Shown one piece after another: positions 1-7,165 of a stretch of 7,903 bases of DNA (position 1 is the stretch's first letter; every line of letters begins with the position of its first letter). Below the pieces are notes generated by a model. The model had not been told where the DNA came from and made no database searches. It saw only the letters and a program-made list of their open reading frames with translations. Origin of the DNA: Gammaproteobacteria bacterium (GTDB lineage: Bacteria; Pseudomonadota; Gammaproteobacteria; SZUA-229); NCBI GenBank assembly GCA_021768055.1, contig JAASSE010000028.1:1-7903 (forward strand). Reading direction: 5' to 3'. Both the position numbers and the translations under genes were made by a program.

Positions 1-3000
1 CACATCATCGGACTTCACAGTCAGCATTTCCTGCAAGGTATAGGAAGCACCGTAGGCTTCAAGCGCCCATACTTCCATCTCACCGAAACGCTGGCCACCG
101 AATTGTGCCTTACCACCCAGTGGCTGCTGGGTAACAAGACTGTACGGGCCGGTCGAACGTGCGTGCATCTTGTCGTCGATCAGGTGATTCAGTTTCAGCA
201 TGTACTTGTAACCGATGGTAACCGGGCGCTCGAACGCTTCACCGGTGCGGCCGTCGTACAAGGTGGTCTGGCCACTGACCGGCAGGTTGGCGAGCTCGAG
301 CATGCGATGGATTTCCGCTTCCTCGGCACCGTCGAATACCGGCGTCGCCATGGGCACGCCCTCACGCAGGTTGTTTGCCAGCGTCATAATGCCTTCCTCA
401 TCAAACGACCTGAGATCGACTTTCTTTTCATTGTGGTTGTAAATCTGATCCAGGAACTTGCGAACCTCGGTCAGCTTGGCCTGTTGGTCCAGCATCTTGC
501 CAATTTCCTTGCCCAGGCCTTTCGCCGCCCAGCCAAGGTGCGTTTCCAGGATCTGGCCGACGTTCATGCGTGAAGGCACGCCGAGCGGATTCAGCACGAT
601 ATCAACCGGGGTGCCGTCTTCGGTATACGGCATGTCTTCAACCGGGACGATCATGGAGACAACACCCTTGTTGCCATGACGTCCGGCCATCTTGTCACCC
701 GGCTGCATGCGACGCTTGACCGCCATGTACACCTTGACCATCTTGAGAACGCCCGGTGCGAGGTCATCACCCGCCGTTAATTTACCTTTCTTCTCTTCGA
801 ACAGTTCATCCAAACGTTTGCGCTGTTCTTTCAGTTGCTTGACCAGCATTTCCATCTGGCCGTTGGCCTGTTCATTTTTCAGGCGTACTTCCGACCATTT
901 CTTGCGGTCAAGTTCTTCAAGATAAGACTTGGTGATCTTTGAACCTGCTTTCAGACTCTTGGGTCCGCCAGCAGCCTGCTTGCCGACCATCAGGTTTTCC
1001 ATGCGGTCGTACAGATCTTCTTCAATAATACGCCACTGGGCATCGACGTCTTTCTCGACCTGTTCGATTTCCATCTCTTCGATTTCCAGCGCGCGCTTGT
1101 CTTTTTCAACACCATCACGCGTAAACACCTGGACACCGATCACGGTGCCTTCCATGCCCGATGGAACACGCAATGAAGTATCTTTAACATCCGATGCCTT
1201 CTCACCGAAAATGGCGCGCAGCAGTTTTTCTTCTGCAGTCAACTGGGTTTCACCTTTCGGTGTTACCTTGCCGACGAGAATATCGTTTGGTTTGACTTCT
1301 GCCCCTACGTAAACAACGCCGGATTCATCCAGCTTGGATAACAGGCTTTCGCTGACGTTGGGAATATCCGCAGTGATTTCTTCGGAACCCAGCTTGGTAT
1401 CACGTGCAACACATGACATTTCTTCGATGTGAATCGTGGTGTAACGGTCTTCTTCAACGACGCGCTCTGAAATCAGAATGGAGTCCTCGAAGTTGTAACC
1501 GTTCCACGCCATGTAGGCCACCAGCATGTTCTGTCCCAGTGCCAGTTCACCCATATCGGTTGAAGGTCCGTCAGCAATCGCATCGCCCTTGGCCACGGCA
1601 TCACCGACAGCAACCAGCGGACGCTGGTTTATACAGGTGTTCTGGTTGGAACGCGTGTACTTGGTAAGACCGTAGATATCAACACCGGCGCTGTCGCCTG
1701 TGGCCTCATCATCATTGACACGAATAACGATACGGCCTGCATCCACCTGCTCGACAGTACCGCCACGGCTGGCAACGACGGATGAGCCCGAGTCCAGTGC
1801 AACCGTGCGTTCCATGCCGGTACCGACCAGCGGTTTTTCTGCGCGCAATGTCGGTACAGCCTGGCGTTGCATGTTGGATCCCATTAAAGCACGGTTTGCA
1901 TCATCGTGCTCAAGGAACGGAATCAGGGATGCTGCCACCGATACAATCTGTTTTGGTGACACGTCCATGAATTCAACCTGTTCCGGTGCGGACAAAGTAA
2001 ATTCATTACCGTGGCGGCAGGAAACCAGTTCATCGGTGAGCTTGCCCCTGTTATCGAGGGTCGCATTCGCCTGTGCGATGACAAAGTTACTTTCTTCGAT
2101 CGCAGACAGGTATTCGATGTCTGCTGTCGCCTTGCCCTTAACCACCTTGCGATACGGTGTTTCGAGGAAACCGTACTCATTGGTGCGCGCATACACCGAC
2201 AGCGAATTGATCAGGCCGATGTTCGGGCCTTCCGGCGTCTCAATCGGACAGACACGGCCATAGTGCGTCGGGTGGACGTCGCGCACTTCGAAGCCCGCGC
2301 GCTCACGCGTAAGGCCGCCCGGCCCCAGTGCAGATACACGGCGCTTGTGGGTTACTTCGGACAGCGGGTTGTTCTGGTCCATGAACTGCGATAACTGGCT
2401 GGAGCCGAAGAATTCTTTCATTGCTGCAGCAACGGGCTTGGCATTGATCAGATCCTGCGGCATCAGTTCATCCTGTTCCGCCGTGGTCAGACGCTCCTTG
2501 ACGGCACGCTCAACACGAACCAGGCCAACGCGGAAAGTGTTCTCGGCCATTTCACCAACGCAACGGATACGACGGTTGCCGAGGTGGTCGATGTCATCGA
2601 CCACGCCCTTGCCGTTACGAATGTTGATCAGTTCAGTCAGCACCGCCAGAATGTCGTCCTGGTTCAGGATGCCGCCGCGTTCATCATCATCGATACCCAG
2701 ACGACGATTGAACTTCATGCGACCAACTGCGGACAGGTCATAGCGGTCAGCAGTAAAGAACAGGTTTTTGAACAGGTTCTCAGCCGCTTCTTTAGTCGGC
2801 GGCTCACCCGGGCGCATCATGCGATAGATCTCTATCTGCGCTTCCAGCTGGGTCGTGGTTGCATCCAGTCGCAGTGTATTGGAAATGAATGGACCAACTT
2901 CAAGATCGTTGGTGTAAATAACACGGAAGCTCTTGACGCCATGCTCTTTCAACAAGTTAACGAGCTCTTCGGTGAACTCGGCATTGGCCGGCGCGATGAT

Positions 3001-3939
3001 TTCACCCGTCTCGGTATCGATGATGTCATGCGCAAGCACCTTGCCGAACAGGTAATCGATCGAGGCGTTCAGCTTCTTGATTTTCTTGGCTTCCAGCTGT
3101 TTGATGTGCCGCATGGTGACACGGCGTCCCGCTTCAACGATGGTTTCTTTGCCGGCCTTGATATCGAAAGTAGTCGTCTCGCCACGCAGACGCTCGGGCA
3201 CGAGGTCGAAACTGATGCCATCCTTGGTAAAGGTGTACTCGACTTGATCGAAGAAAGTATCGAGTATCTGTTCGTTGCTGAAGCCCAGGGCGCGCAACAG
3301 TATGGTTGCCGGCAGCTTGCGGCGGCGGTCAATACGAACAAACACGCTGTCTTTCGGATCAAACTCGAAATCGAGCCATGAACCACGGTAAGGTATTACG
3401 CGTGCAGAATAAAGTATCTTGCCGGATGAATGGGTTTTACCCTTGTCGTGATCGAACAGCACACCCGGTGAACGGTGCAGCTGGGATACGATCACGCGCT
3501 CGGTTCCATTGACGACAAAGGTGCCGTTTTCGGTCATCAGCGGCATTTCACCCATGTAGACTTCCTGTTCCTTGACAGTCTTGGGTGATGTTTTCTTCTT
3601 CGCTTCCTTGTCATAGATGGCAAGGCGCATGGTCACGCGCAAAGGCGCGGCATAGGTCAAACCACGCAGCTGGCATTCCTTAACATCGAACACCGGCTTG
3701 CCGAATTTGTAATTTACATACTGGAGTTCCACATGCCCGGAATAGCTGACAATGGGGAACACGGATTCAAAAGCACCATGCAATCCAATCTTATTCCGCT
3801 TGCCCTCAGGCACTTCTGCCTGCAAAAAGCTCTTGAATGAATCCAGCTGCATGGAAAGCAGGTAGGGCACATCCAGAATAGGTGGACGTTTACCGAAATC
3901 CTTGCGGATGCGTTTTTTCTCGGTAAAAGAATATGCCAT
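1..3939 (-). CDS. rpoB: DNA-directed RNA polymerase beta subunit, partial (C-terminus off window)
   Basis: This is the beta subunit of core RNA polymerase, which with beta' forms the catalytic site for RNA synthesis. The frame is open for 1313 codons to the window edge and stops within the conserved VKSDDV near the C-terminus; about 44 residues should be missing, giving a full length near 1357, as in Pseudomonas. The start ATG ([16 protein letters not shown]) is preceded by AGAGGA six bases upstream. The rifampicin region around residues 510-545 is intact ([15 protein letters not shown], then THKRR and [11 protein letters not shown]), with D521, H531 and S536 matching E. coli D516, H526 and S531. 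The active-site block [12 protein letters not shown] has lysines at 1083 and 1091, corresponding to E. coli K1065 and K1073. A charged, probably coiled-coil stretch at about 954-1053 corresponds to the lineage-specific insertion of proteobacterial beta. It follows rplL after 199 bases; rpoC is expected just beyond the left edge. I saw no frameshift in the segments I translated. Confidence 0.98.
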   Translation of the reverse strand, partial: MAYSFTEKKRIRKDFGKRPPILDVPYLLSMQLDSFKSFLQAEVPEGKRNKIGLHGAFESVFPIVSYSGHVELQYVNYKFGKPVFDVKECQLRGLTYAAPLRVTMRLAIYDKEAKKKTSPKTVKEQEVYMGEMPLMTENGTFVVNGTERVIVSQLHRSPGVLFDHDKGKTHSSGKILYSARVIPYRGSWLDFEFDPKDSVFVRIDRRRKLPATILLRALGFSNEQILDTFFDQVEYTFTKDGISFDLVPERLRGETTTFDIKAGKETIVEAGRRVTMRHIKQLEAKKIKKLNASIDYLFGKVLAHDIIDTETGEIIAPANAEFTEELVNLLKEHGVKSFRVIYTNDLEVGPFISNTLRLDATTTQLEAQIEIYRMMRPGEPPTKEAAENLFKNLFFTADRYDLSAVGRMKFNRRLGIDDDERGGILNQDDILAVLTELINIRNGKGVVDDIDHLGNRRIRCVGEMAENTFRVGLVRVERAVKERLTTAEQDELMPQDLINAKPVAAAMKEFFGSSQLSQFMDQNNPLSEVTHKRRVSALGPGGLTRERAGFEVRDVHPTHYGRVCPIETPEGPNIGLINSLSVYARTNEYGFLETPYRKVVKGKATADIEYLSAIEESNFVIAQANATLDNRGKLTDELVSCRHGNEFTLSAPEQVEFMDVSPKQIVSVAASLIPFLEHDDANRALMGSNMQRQAVPTLRAEKPLVGTGMERTVALDSGSSVVASRGGTVEQVDAGRIVIRVNDDEATGDSAGVDIYGLTKYTRSNQNTCINQRPLVAVGDAVAKGDAIADGPSTDMGELALGQNMLVAYMAWNGYNFEDSILISERVVEEDRYTTIHIEEMSCVARDTKLGSEEITADIPNVSESLLSKLDESGVVYVGAEVKPNDILVGKVTPKGETQLTAEEKLLRAIFGEKASDVKDTSLRVPSGMEGTVIGVQVFTRDGVEKDKRALEIEEMEIEQVEKDVDAQWRIIEEDLYDRMENLMVGKQAAGGPKSLKAGSKITKSYLEELDRKKWSEVRLKNEQANGQMEMLVKQLKEQRKRLDELFEEKKGKLTAGDDLAPGVLKMVKVYMAVKRRMQPGDKMAGRHGNKGVVSMIVPVEDMPYTEDGTPVDIVLNPLGVPSRMNVGQILETHLGWAAKGLGKEIGKMLDQQAKLTEVRKFLDQIYNHNEKKVDLRSFDEEGIMTLANNLREGVPMATPVFDGAEEAEIHRMLELANLPVSGQTTLYDGRTGEAFERPVTIGYKYMLKLNHLIDDKMHARSTGPYSLVTQQPLGGKAQFGGQRFGEMEVWALEAYGASYTLQEMLTVKSDDV

Positions 3940-3973
3940 CAGTAGTCCTCTGTCTCGCGTTTAATTGAGTCAT

Positions 3974-4016
3974 CCGAAAGCATCGGCTTCCGGTTTGGAT
4001 AAACCACAGTGTGGTT
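3974..4016 (-). repeat. Two short hairpins in the rpoB 5' leader
   Basis: Two further inverted repeats lie between the large rplL-rpoB stem-loop and the rpoB ribosome binding site. The first is AACCAC/GTGGTT with a three-base loop at 4002-4016. The second is CCGGAAGC/GCUUUCGG in the transcript, eight pairs with one G-U and a CGAU loop, at 3974-3993. Neither is followed by a U-tract, so they are not canonical terminators. They may structure the rpoB leader or stabilise the processed mRNA end. No convincing rpoB promoter is visible in this gap. Confidence 0.45.
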
Positions 4017-4046
4017 CAATCCTGGTGTTCGTCTCAGACTTTATTC

Positions 4047-4131
4047 AGCGGAAACAGGAAAAGGCCGGCAGACAATTGTTTTTTAAACAATGACTACCAG
4101 CCAGTCCTGTAGCTGAGATTCCGCTATCAGC
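4047..4131 (-). promoter_or_regulatory. rplL-rpoB intergenic stem-loop (candidate attenuator / RNase III site)
   Basis: In the transcript, AGCGGAA (4125-4119) can pair with UUCCGCU (4053-4047), and ACAGGA (4110-4105) with UCCUGU (4059-4054). The 3' strand is continuous and the 5' strand has an eight-base bulge. Inside, GGCUGG (4102-4097) pairs with CCGGCC (4068-4063), and UUGUUU with AAACAA (4090-4085 and 4081-4076) closes an AAA loop. UUUU follows the CCGGCC arm, so the inner stem resembles a weak intrinsic terminator, while the whole structure resembles an RNase III substrate. A small competing hairpin, GCUGA with UCAGC (4131-4127 and 4116-4112), uses the bulge. E. coli is known to have a partial terminator and RNase III processing between rplL and rpoB. 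Equivalence here is inferred from position and shape, not sequence homology. Confidence 0.6.
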
Positions 4132-4138
4132 GTACTGC

Positions 4139-4519
4139 CTACTTGAGTTCGACAGAAGCGCCGGCTTCTTCAAGTGATTTCTTGATTTCTTCAGCTTCGT
4201 CTTTGGACGCACCTTCTTTAATGGTTGCAGGTGCACCTTCAACTGTATCTTTAGCGTCTTTCAGGCCCTGGCCTGTAATAGCACGCACTGCCTTGATAAC
4301 AGCGACCTTGTTGTCGCCAATGCCGGCAAGAACGACATCAAACTCGTCCTTCTCGGCAGCAGCTTCGCCACCGGCCTCAGCAGCGGCAGCAGGTGCTGCA
4401 GCAACTGCTGCGGCAGCAGATACACCGAATTTTTCTTCCATAGCGGAAATCAGATCTACGACTTCCATTACGGACATGTTGGAAATAGTTTCCAGAATTT
4501 CGTCTTGTGAAACAGCCAC
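4139..4519 (-). CDS. rplL: 50S ribosomal protein L7/L12
   Basis: This is the multicopy stalk protein that recruits and stimulates the translational GTPases. It binds as dimers to the L10 C-terminal helix. The product is 126 residues (E. coli 121). The N-terminal dimerisation domain covers about 1-34 ([18 protein letters not shown]). A flexible Ala/Glu/Gly hinge covers about 35-57. The globular factor-binding domain covers 58-126 and contains the conserved KVAVIKAVR and TGQGLKDAK. The start is GTG, giving [14 protein letters not shown] lies six bases upstream. The frame stays open upstream to an ATG at 4615, but that extension would overlap rplJ and has no family counterpart. It lies 58 bases after rplJ, and the pair is expected to be translationally regulated by the L10-L12 complex. 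Confidence 0.97.
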   Translation of the reverse strand: MAVSQDEILETISNMSVMEVVDLISAMEEKFGVSAAAAVAAAPAAAAEAGGEAAAEKDEFDVVLAGIGDNKVAVIKAVRAITGQGLKDAKDTVEGAPATIKEGASKDEAEEIKKSLEEAGASVELK

Positions 4520-4525
4520 GATTCT

Positions 4526-4530
4526 TCTCC
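4526..4530 (-). promoter_or_regulatory. rplL ribosome binding site deciding a GTG start
   Basis: GGAGA is placed six bases upstream of GTG at 4519. Together with the match of the following residues to the L7/L12 N-terminus, it selects the GTG over the upstream in-frame ATG at 4615. Confidence 0.85.
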
Positions 4531-4577
4531 AGATTAATAAGTTAAAAGTTGTAAAGCAGCGTTGGCTCTGCCACTCG

Positions 4578-5096
4578 CTATTTAGTGTCCCGTACTGCAG
4601 CCACAGTGCGAACAAGTTTCGCGTGCGGCTCGTTCAATGTACGAACGAATTTCTCAATCGGCGCCTTCATCACAGCCATCAACATTGCAATAGCCTGTTC
4701 GCGATTCGGCAGCTTGGCCAGACGATCAATCTGATCAGCACCCAGCAGCTCACCGCCGACGGCGAGTACCTTGGTAATCAGGTTTTCATGGTCCTTGGAG
4801 AAATCCTTAACGAGTCGAGCGGCTGCACCCGGATCTTCCTGGGAAAAGGCCATTATCAGCGGGCCCACCAGGGAATCCTGCATACACTCGAAATCGGTGC
4901 CATCAATTGCGCGCTTGGCCAGGGAATTTTTAATCACCCGCAGATAAACGCCTTCATTGCGCGCTTTTGCACGCAAGTCAGTCATTTCCTCTACAGATAG
5001 CCCCCGGTATTCAGCAGCAACAGCTGAATGCGCACTGGCAGCAATCGCAGATACCTCAGCGACAATCGACTTCTTGTCTTCAAGATTAAGTGCCAC
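4578..5096 (-). CDS. rplJ: 50S ribosomal protein L10
   Basis: L10 anchors the stalk: its N-terminal domain binds 23S rRNA next to L11, and its C-terminal helix carries L7/L12 dimers. With L12 it also represses its own mRNA in E. coli. The product is 172 residues (E. coli 165). It begins [14 protein letters not shown] after the initiator, matching the family N-terminus. The GTG start has GGAGAG five bases upstream. Family landmarks are [13 protein letters not shown] (30-42), [15 protein letters not shown] (49-63), GPLIMAFS (78-85) and PGAAARL (89-95). The C-terminal helix from about 131 is longer than in E. coli and contains a near-repeat, KFVRT and KLVRT. The frame remains open to an ATG at 5153, but those 19 codons lie in the structured leader and are unlike L10. 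Confidence 0.97.
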   Translation of the reverse strand: MALNLEDKKSIVAEVSAIAASAHSAVAAEYRGLSVEEMTDLRAKARNEGVYLRVIKNSLAKRAIDGTDFECMQDSLVGPLIMAFSQEDPGAAARLVKDFSKDHENLITKVLAVGGELLGADQIDRLAKLPNREQAIAMLMAVMKAPIEKFVRTLNEPHAKLVRTVAAVRDTK

Positions 5097-5101
5097 TTTA
5101 G

Positions 5102-5107
5102 CTCTCC
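5102..5107 (-). promoter_or_regulatory. rplJ ribosome binding site deciding a GTG start
   Basis: GGAGAG sits five bases before GTG at 5096. The first residues after that GTG match the L10 N-terminus, so this site fixes the start. It lies just downstream of a hairpin at 5117-5153 whose folding could affect access to it. Confidence 0.85.
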
Positions 5108-5116
5108 AGTTAAGCT

Positions 5117-5178
5117 TTGGCTGTTCCTTAATATACGGAACGACCTCAGCCAAGTTAACGAGTCAATAAGCTTGACTC
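5117..5178 (-). promoter_or_regulatory. Two hairpins between the L10 leader and rplJ ribosome binding site
   Basis: The first is GAGUCAA/UUGACUC, seven pairs with a five-base loop, at 5160-5178. The second is UUGGCU/AGCCAA continued by GUUCC/GGAAC with a six-base bulge on the 5' strand, spanning 5117-5153. It ends nine bases before the Shine-Dalgarno. Neither has a following U-run. They are plausibly part of the translational control module of rplJ, by analogy with the E. coli leader, where L10-L12 binding upstream changes folding near the start. That role is inferred. Confidence 0.5.
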
Positions 5179-5185
5179 ACCCATC

Positions 5186-5271
5186 GGCGTCTCTGATTAA
5201 GAGATACACCATCTGCGCAGGAAATTAAGTTCTCCGGTATCAGGCAACGATACCGGTTCACACCTGCGGTC
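5186..5271 (-). promoter_or_regulatory. L10 leader (binding site for L10-L12 autoregulation)
   Basis: The transcript reads GACCGCAGGUG (5271-5261), an eight-pair hairpin CCGGUAUC/GAUACCGG with a seven-base loop (5256-5234), ACUUAAUUUC, then CUGCGCAGAUGGUG (5220-5207). ACC and GCAG pair with GGU and CUGC, leaving an asymmetric GCAGAU bulge, an arrangement like the kink-turn of the known L10 leader family. Immediately downstream, GGUG-UA-UCUCU can pair with AGAGA-CGCC (5210-5186), competing for the GGU arm. In E. coli, L10-L12 binds such a leader and represses translation of rplJ and rplL. Position, primary sequence and pairing support the call; a covariance-model search was not possible. Confidence 0.8.
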
Positions 5272-5301
5272 TTTGACGACACCGAACACTCGGCTGTCAA
5301 A
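5272..5301 (-). promoter_or_regulatory. Possible rplJ promoter -35 within an inverted repeat (weak)
   Basis: A perfect TTGACA (5300-5295) lies upstream of the L10 leader, where E. coli has its L10 promoter. At 17 or 18 bases the candidate -10 sequences are GTCAAA and TCAAAG, both poor. The TTGACA is also one arm of an inverted repeat: TTTGAC pairs with GTCAAA, and GCCGA with UCGGU inside. This could be a weak promoter, an RNA stem at the start of the leader, or both. Confidence 0.3.
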
Positions 5302-5306
5302 TCATC

Positions 5307-5330
5307 AAAAGAATGCCGAAGCACCCTTTC
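5307..5330 (-). terminator. UUCG-capped stem-loop after rplA (candidate weak terminator/attenuator)
   Basis: In the transcript, GAAAGGGUGC and GCAUUCUUUU pair over ten positions, with three or four G-U pairs, around a UUCG tetraloop closed by C-G, a very stable loop type. It begins 18 bases after the rplA stop codon. The U-rich 3' arm is followed by GAUGAUUUG, so the U-tract is short and partly inside the stem. I expect at most partial termination, or 3'-end protection, between the rplKA and rplJL parts. Confidence 0.5.
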
Positions 5331-5348
5331 GAATTCGTTAATCCAGAC

Positions 5349-6041
5349 TTATGCGAGACTGGACTGGTCAATCGCCAGGCCCGGACCCATGGTCGAGGAC
5401 ACGGCAATCTTCTTAAGGTAAACGCCCTTGGCAGCCGTTGGTTTGGCTTTAACCAGGTCAGCGATTAAACCTTCAATATTTTGTTTCAATGCAGCAACAT
5501 CAAATTTCACTGTGCCTACTGAGCAGTGAATGATGCCGGCCTTGTCGACGCGGTAACGCACCTGGCCAGACTTTGCATTCTTCACCGCAGTAGCAACATC
5601 CGGTGTCACGGTGCCGACTTTCGGGTTCGGCATCAAGCCACGCGGTCCCAGGATCTGTCCCAGCGTGCCGACGACGCGCATCGCATCCGGTGAAGCAATG
5701 ACAACATCAAAATCGAAATCGCCTTTCTTGACCTGATCAGCCAGGTCGTCCATGCCGACGATATCAGCACCGGCCTTTTTTGCGGCCTTTGCATTTTCAC
5801 CTTCGGTAAATACCGCAACCTTCACTTCCTTGCCGGTACCGTTGGGCAATACCGTGGCACCACGCACAACCTGGTCACTCTTTTTCGGGTCGATGCCAAG
5901 GTTGACGCTGATATCGACCGACTCATTGAATTTAACGGTGGATAGTTCTTTCAGCAGTGTCAGCGCTTCATCGATAGGATAAAGCTTGTTTTTATCGACT
6001 TTCTCGCTGATCGCTTTTGCTCTTTTGGATAACCTGGCCAT
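5349..6041 (-). CDS. rplA: 50S ribosomal protein L1
   Basis: L1 forms the mobile L1 stalk on 23S rRNA, which helps release E-site tRNA. It is also the translational repressor of the rplK-rplA mRNA in E. coli. The product is 230 residues (E. coli 234). It has the split two-domain pattern: the N-terminal segment starts [11 protein letters not shown], and the central signature [11 protein letters not shown] (115-125) leads into [16 protein letters not shown] (131-146). The C-terminal segment returns to domain I with STMGPG at 216-221, whose T217 and M218 coincide with residues known to contact RNA in Thermus L1. ATG overlaps the rplK stop as TGATG, implying translational coupling. A GTG one codon upstream is possible but less likely. 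GAGG lies ten bases upstream. Confidence 0.97.
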   Translation of the reverse strand: MARLSKRAKAISEKVDKNKLYPIDEALTLLKELSTVKFNESVDISVNLGIDPKKSDQVVRGATVLPNGTGKEVKVAVFTEGENAKAAKKAGADIVGMDDLADQVKKGDFDFDVVIASPDAMRVVGTLGQILGPRGLMPNPKVGTVTPDVATAVKNAKSGQVRYRVDKAGIIHCSVGTVKFDVAALKQNIEGLIADLVKAKPTAAKGVYLKKIAVSSTMGPGLAIDQSSLA

Positions 6042-6475
6042 CACTTCACACCCTCTGTTTCGATACCCATGCTACGAGCACTGCCTGCAATGGTACGCAC
6101 GGCTGCATCCATATCTGCAGCAGTCAGGTCTGCCATCTTGGTATTGGCAATTTCTTCAAGCTGGGCACGGCTGACCTTGCCGACCTTATTCACATGCGGT
6201 TCACCGCTGCCGCTCTTGATGCCGGCAGCCTTCTTCAATAATACGGCTGCGGGTGGTGTCTTGGTGATAAAAGTGAAACTTTTATCGTTGTAAACCGTAA
6301 TCACAACAGGAATCGGCAGACCCTTTTCAACACTCTGGGTCTGGGCATTGAATGCCTTGCAGAATTCCATGATATTGACGCCGTGCTGACCCAACGCGGG
6401 ACCAACTGGCGGACTCGGGTTCGCATCACCAGCGCCGACCTGCAGCTTGATGTATGCGTCTACTTTTTTAGCCAT
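6041..6475 (-). CDS. rplK: 50S ribosomal protein L11
   Basis: L11 binds the GTPase-associated centre of 23S rRNA beside L10 and takes part in factor binding and RelA activation. The product is 144 residues (E. coli 142). The N-terminal domain carries the proline-rich loop [20 protein letters not shown] (19-38), the region where thiopeptide antibiotics act. The C-terminal rRNA-binding domain, from about 75, ends with the family signature [14 protein letters not shown] (129-142). GGGAGA is eight bases before ATG. It is the first gene after a candidate promoter and a leader of about 85 bases, and its stop codon overlaps the rplA start by one base. Confidence 0.98.
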   Translation of the reverse strand: MAKKVDAYIKLQVGAGDANPSPPVGPALGQHGVNIMEFCKAFNAQTQSVEKGLPIPVVITVYNDKSFTFITKTPPAAVLLKKAAGIKSGSGEPHVNKVGKVSRAQLEEIANTKMADLTAADMDAAVRTIAGSARSMGIETEGVK

Positions 6476-6563
6476 CTTATATATCTCCCGGGTTCAAACA
6501 CCTTTACTAGCTGAAGGTTCAGCGTTCGGGCTCCCCGTCTGTAAGTTTCCGGTTTCCGGAAAA
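6476..6563 (-). promoter_or_regulatory. rplK leader with hairpins (candidate L1 repressor site)
   Basis: If transcription starts about seven bases after the TATAAT, the rplK leader is about 85 bases. It contains GCUGA/UCAGC with a four-base loop (6510-6523) and the sequence GGGGAGCCCGAAC upstream of it. Another CCCGGG overlaps the Shine-Dalgarno, so CCCG in the leader could pair with CGGG there. GGAGCC resembles, from memory, part of the L1-binding arm of 23S rRNA, and E. coli L1 represses from this leader. I could not draw a convincing L1-type internal loop, so the repressor role rests mainly on position. Confidence 0.4.
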
Positions 6564-6567
6564 CCGG
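6549..6567 (-). repeat. CCGGTTT/AAACCGG hairpin at the rplK start region
   Basis: Seven perfect base pairs with a five-base loop lie right after the candidate -10, spanning the expected transcription start. The sequence also contains the palindrome TTTCCGGAAA (6553-6562). It may be a 5'-end stem of the rplK mRNA or a protein site at the promoter. There is no adjacent U-tract, so it is not a terminator. Confidence 0.45.
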
Positions 6568-6569
6568 AC

Positions 6570-6598
6570 ATTATAATGTAATTGGGTACCAGGTTCCT
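6570..6598 (-). promoter_or_regulatory. Candidate rplK promoter with perfect TATAAT
   Basis: TATAAT (6575-6570) lies 94 bases upstream of the rplK start, where E. coli has its L11 promoter. The -35 is weak: AGGAAC at 17 bases or TAGGAA at 18. The bases after the -10, GTCCGG, form a GC-rich discriminator of the kind seen at stringently controlled ribosomal promoters. The -10 is inside the perfect palindrome ACATTATAATGT (6568-6579). An imperfect inverted repeat (GGTAC, AGG, CCT, GTACC; 6585-6604) covers the -35. Start site and regulation are inferred. Confidence 0.55.
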
Positions 6599-6606
6599 AG
6601 TACCTG

Positions 6607-6629
6607 TCAATCAGGCTTCGCCTGTTTGA
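6607..6629 (-). repeat. Hairpin immediately after the nusG stop
   Basis: TCAAACAGGC and GCCTGATTGA pair over ten positions with one A-A mismatch around a GAA loop. The core GCGAAGC is known as an unusually stable mini-hairpin. It abuts the nusG stop codon but is followed by CAGGTAC rather than a U-run. A classical intrinsic terminator is therefore unlikely; an mRNA 3'-end stabiliser or processing element is more plausible. Confidence 0.5.
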
Positions 6630-7163
6630 CTAGCCTTTTTCGACCTGTCCGAACTCCAGTTCAACCGGAGTTGAACGGCCGAAAATCAGCACAGCCACTT
6701 TCAGTCTGCTGTGCTCGTAATCCACTTCCTCGACGACACCGCTGAAGTCATTAAACGGGCCATCGGTCACGCGTACCACTTCACCCGGCTCGTACAGAAC
6801 CTTGGGCTTGGGCCGCTCCGCACCTTCCTGGATTGCACCCAGGATCTGCTGCGCTTCCTGGTCGCTAATCGGCGCCGGTTTGTCCTTGGTGCCGCCGATA
6901 AAGCCCATTACCTTGGGTACGTCTTTTACCAGGTGCCAGGTTTCATCCGTCATTTCCATCTGTACCAGCACGTAACCCGGAAAGAACTTGCGTTCCGATT
7001 TTCTTTTAGCACCAGCCCTGACTTCCACGACCTCTTCGGTCGGAATCAGAATGTCGCCAAACATGTCCTGCATGCCGGCCAGAGCAATATGCTCTTCCAG
7101 TGATTCCTTTACCTTCGCTTCAAAGCCTGAATACGCATGTACCACGTACCAACGCTTGCTCAT
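6630..7163 (-). CDS. nusG: Transcription termination/antitermination protein NusG
   Basis: NusG binds the RNA polymerase clamp and suppresses pausing. Through its KOW domain it contacts Rho or ribosomal protein S10, coupling transcription with termination or translation. The product is 177 residues (E. coli 181). The N-terminal NGN domain starts [17 protein letters not shown] and contains the conserved [17 protein letters not shown] (55-71). The linker is followed by the KOW domain from about 126 ([13 protein letters not shown], then GVVEEVD), ending in [18 protein letters not shown] is six bases before ATG and overlaps the 3' end of secE. The start is two bases after the secE stop, so the two genes are very likely co-transcribed and coupled. 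Confidence 0.98.
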   Translation of the reverse strand: MSKRWYVVHAYSGFEAKVKESLEEHIALAGMQDMFGDILIPTEEVVEVRAGAKRKSERKFFPGYVLVQMEMTDETWHLVKDVPKVMGFIGGTKDKPAPISDQEAQQILGAIQEGAERPKPKVLYEPGEVVRVTDGPFNDFSGVVEEVDYEHSRLKVAVLIFGRSTPVELEFGQVEKG

Positions 7164-7165
7164 TT

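Noticed and set aside
2584..3381. Open frame of 265 codons on the plus strand inside rpoB
   Set aside because: It lies wholly antisense to conserved rpoB, has no recognisable domain, and follows from rpoB codon usage. Other plus-strand frames in rpoB are similar shadows.
4143..5000. Long open frame of 285 codons on the plus strand across rplL and rplJ
   Set aside because: It is antisense to two certain ribosomal genes, resembles no family, and its Ser/Ala-rich start mirrors the Ala/Glu-rich L12 codons. It is a shadow frame.
5097..5153. N-terminal extension of L10 to ATG 5153
   Set aside because: The extra 19 residues are not L10-like, the DNA forms the leader hairpin, and GTG at 5096 has a good Shine-Dalgarno and the family N-terminus.
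6042..6044. GTG as the rplA start
   Set aside because: It would add one residue before the canonical MARLSKR. The ATG overlapping the rplK stop is the more natural coupled start, though GTG cannot be strictly excluded.
6570..6610. TTGACA (6610-6605) as the -35 partner of the TATAAT before rplK
   Set aside because: The spacing is 29 bases, far from the usual 16-18. The sequence is also part of the nusG 3' hairpin.
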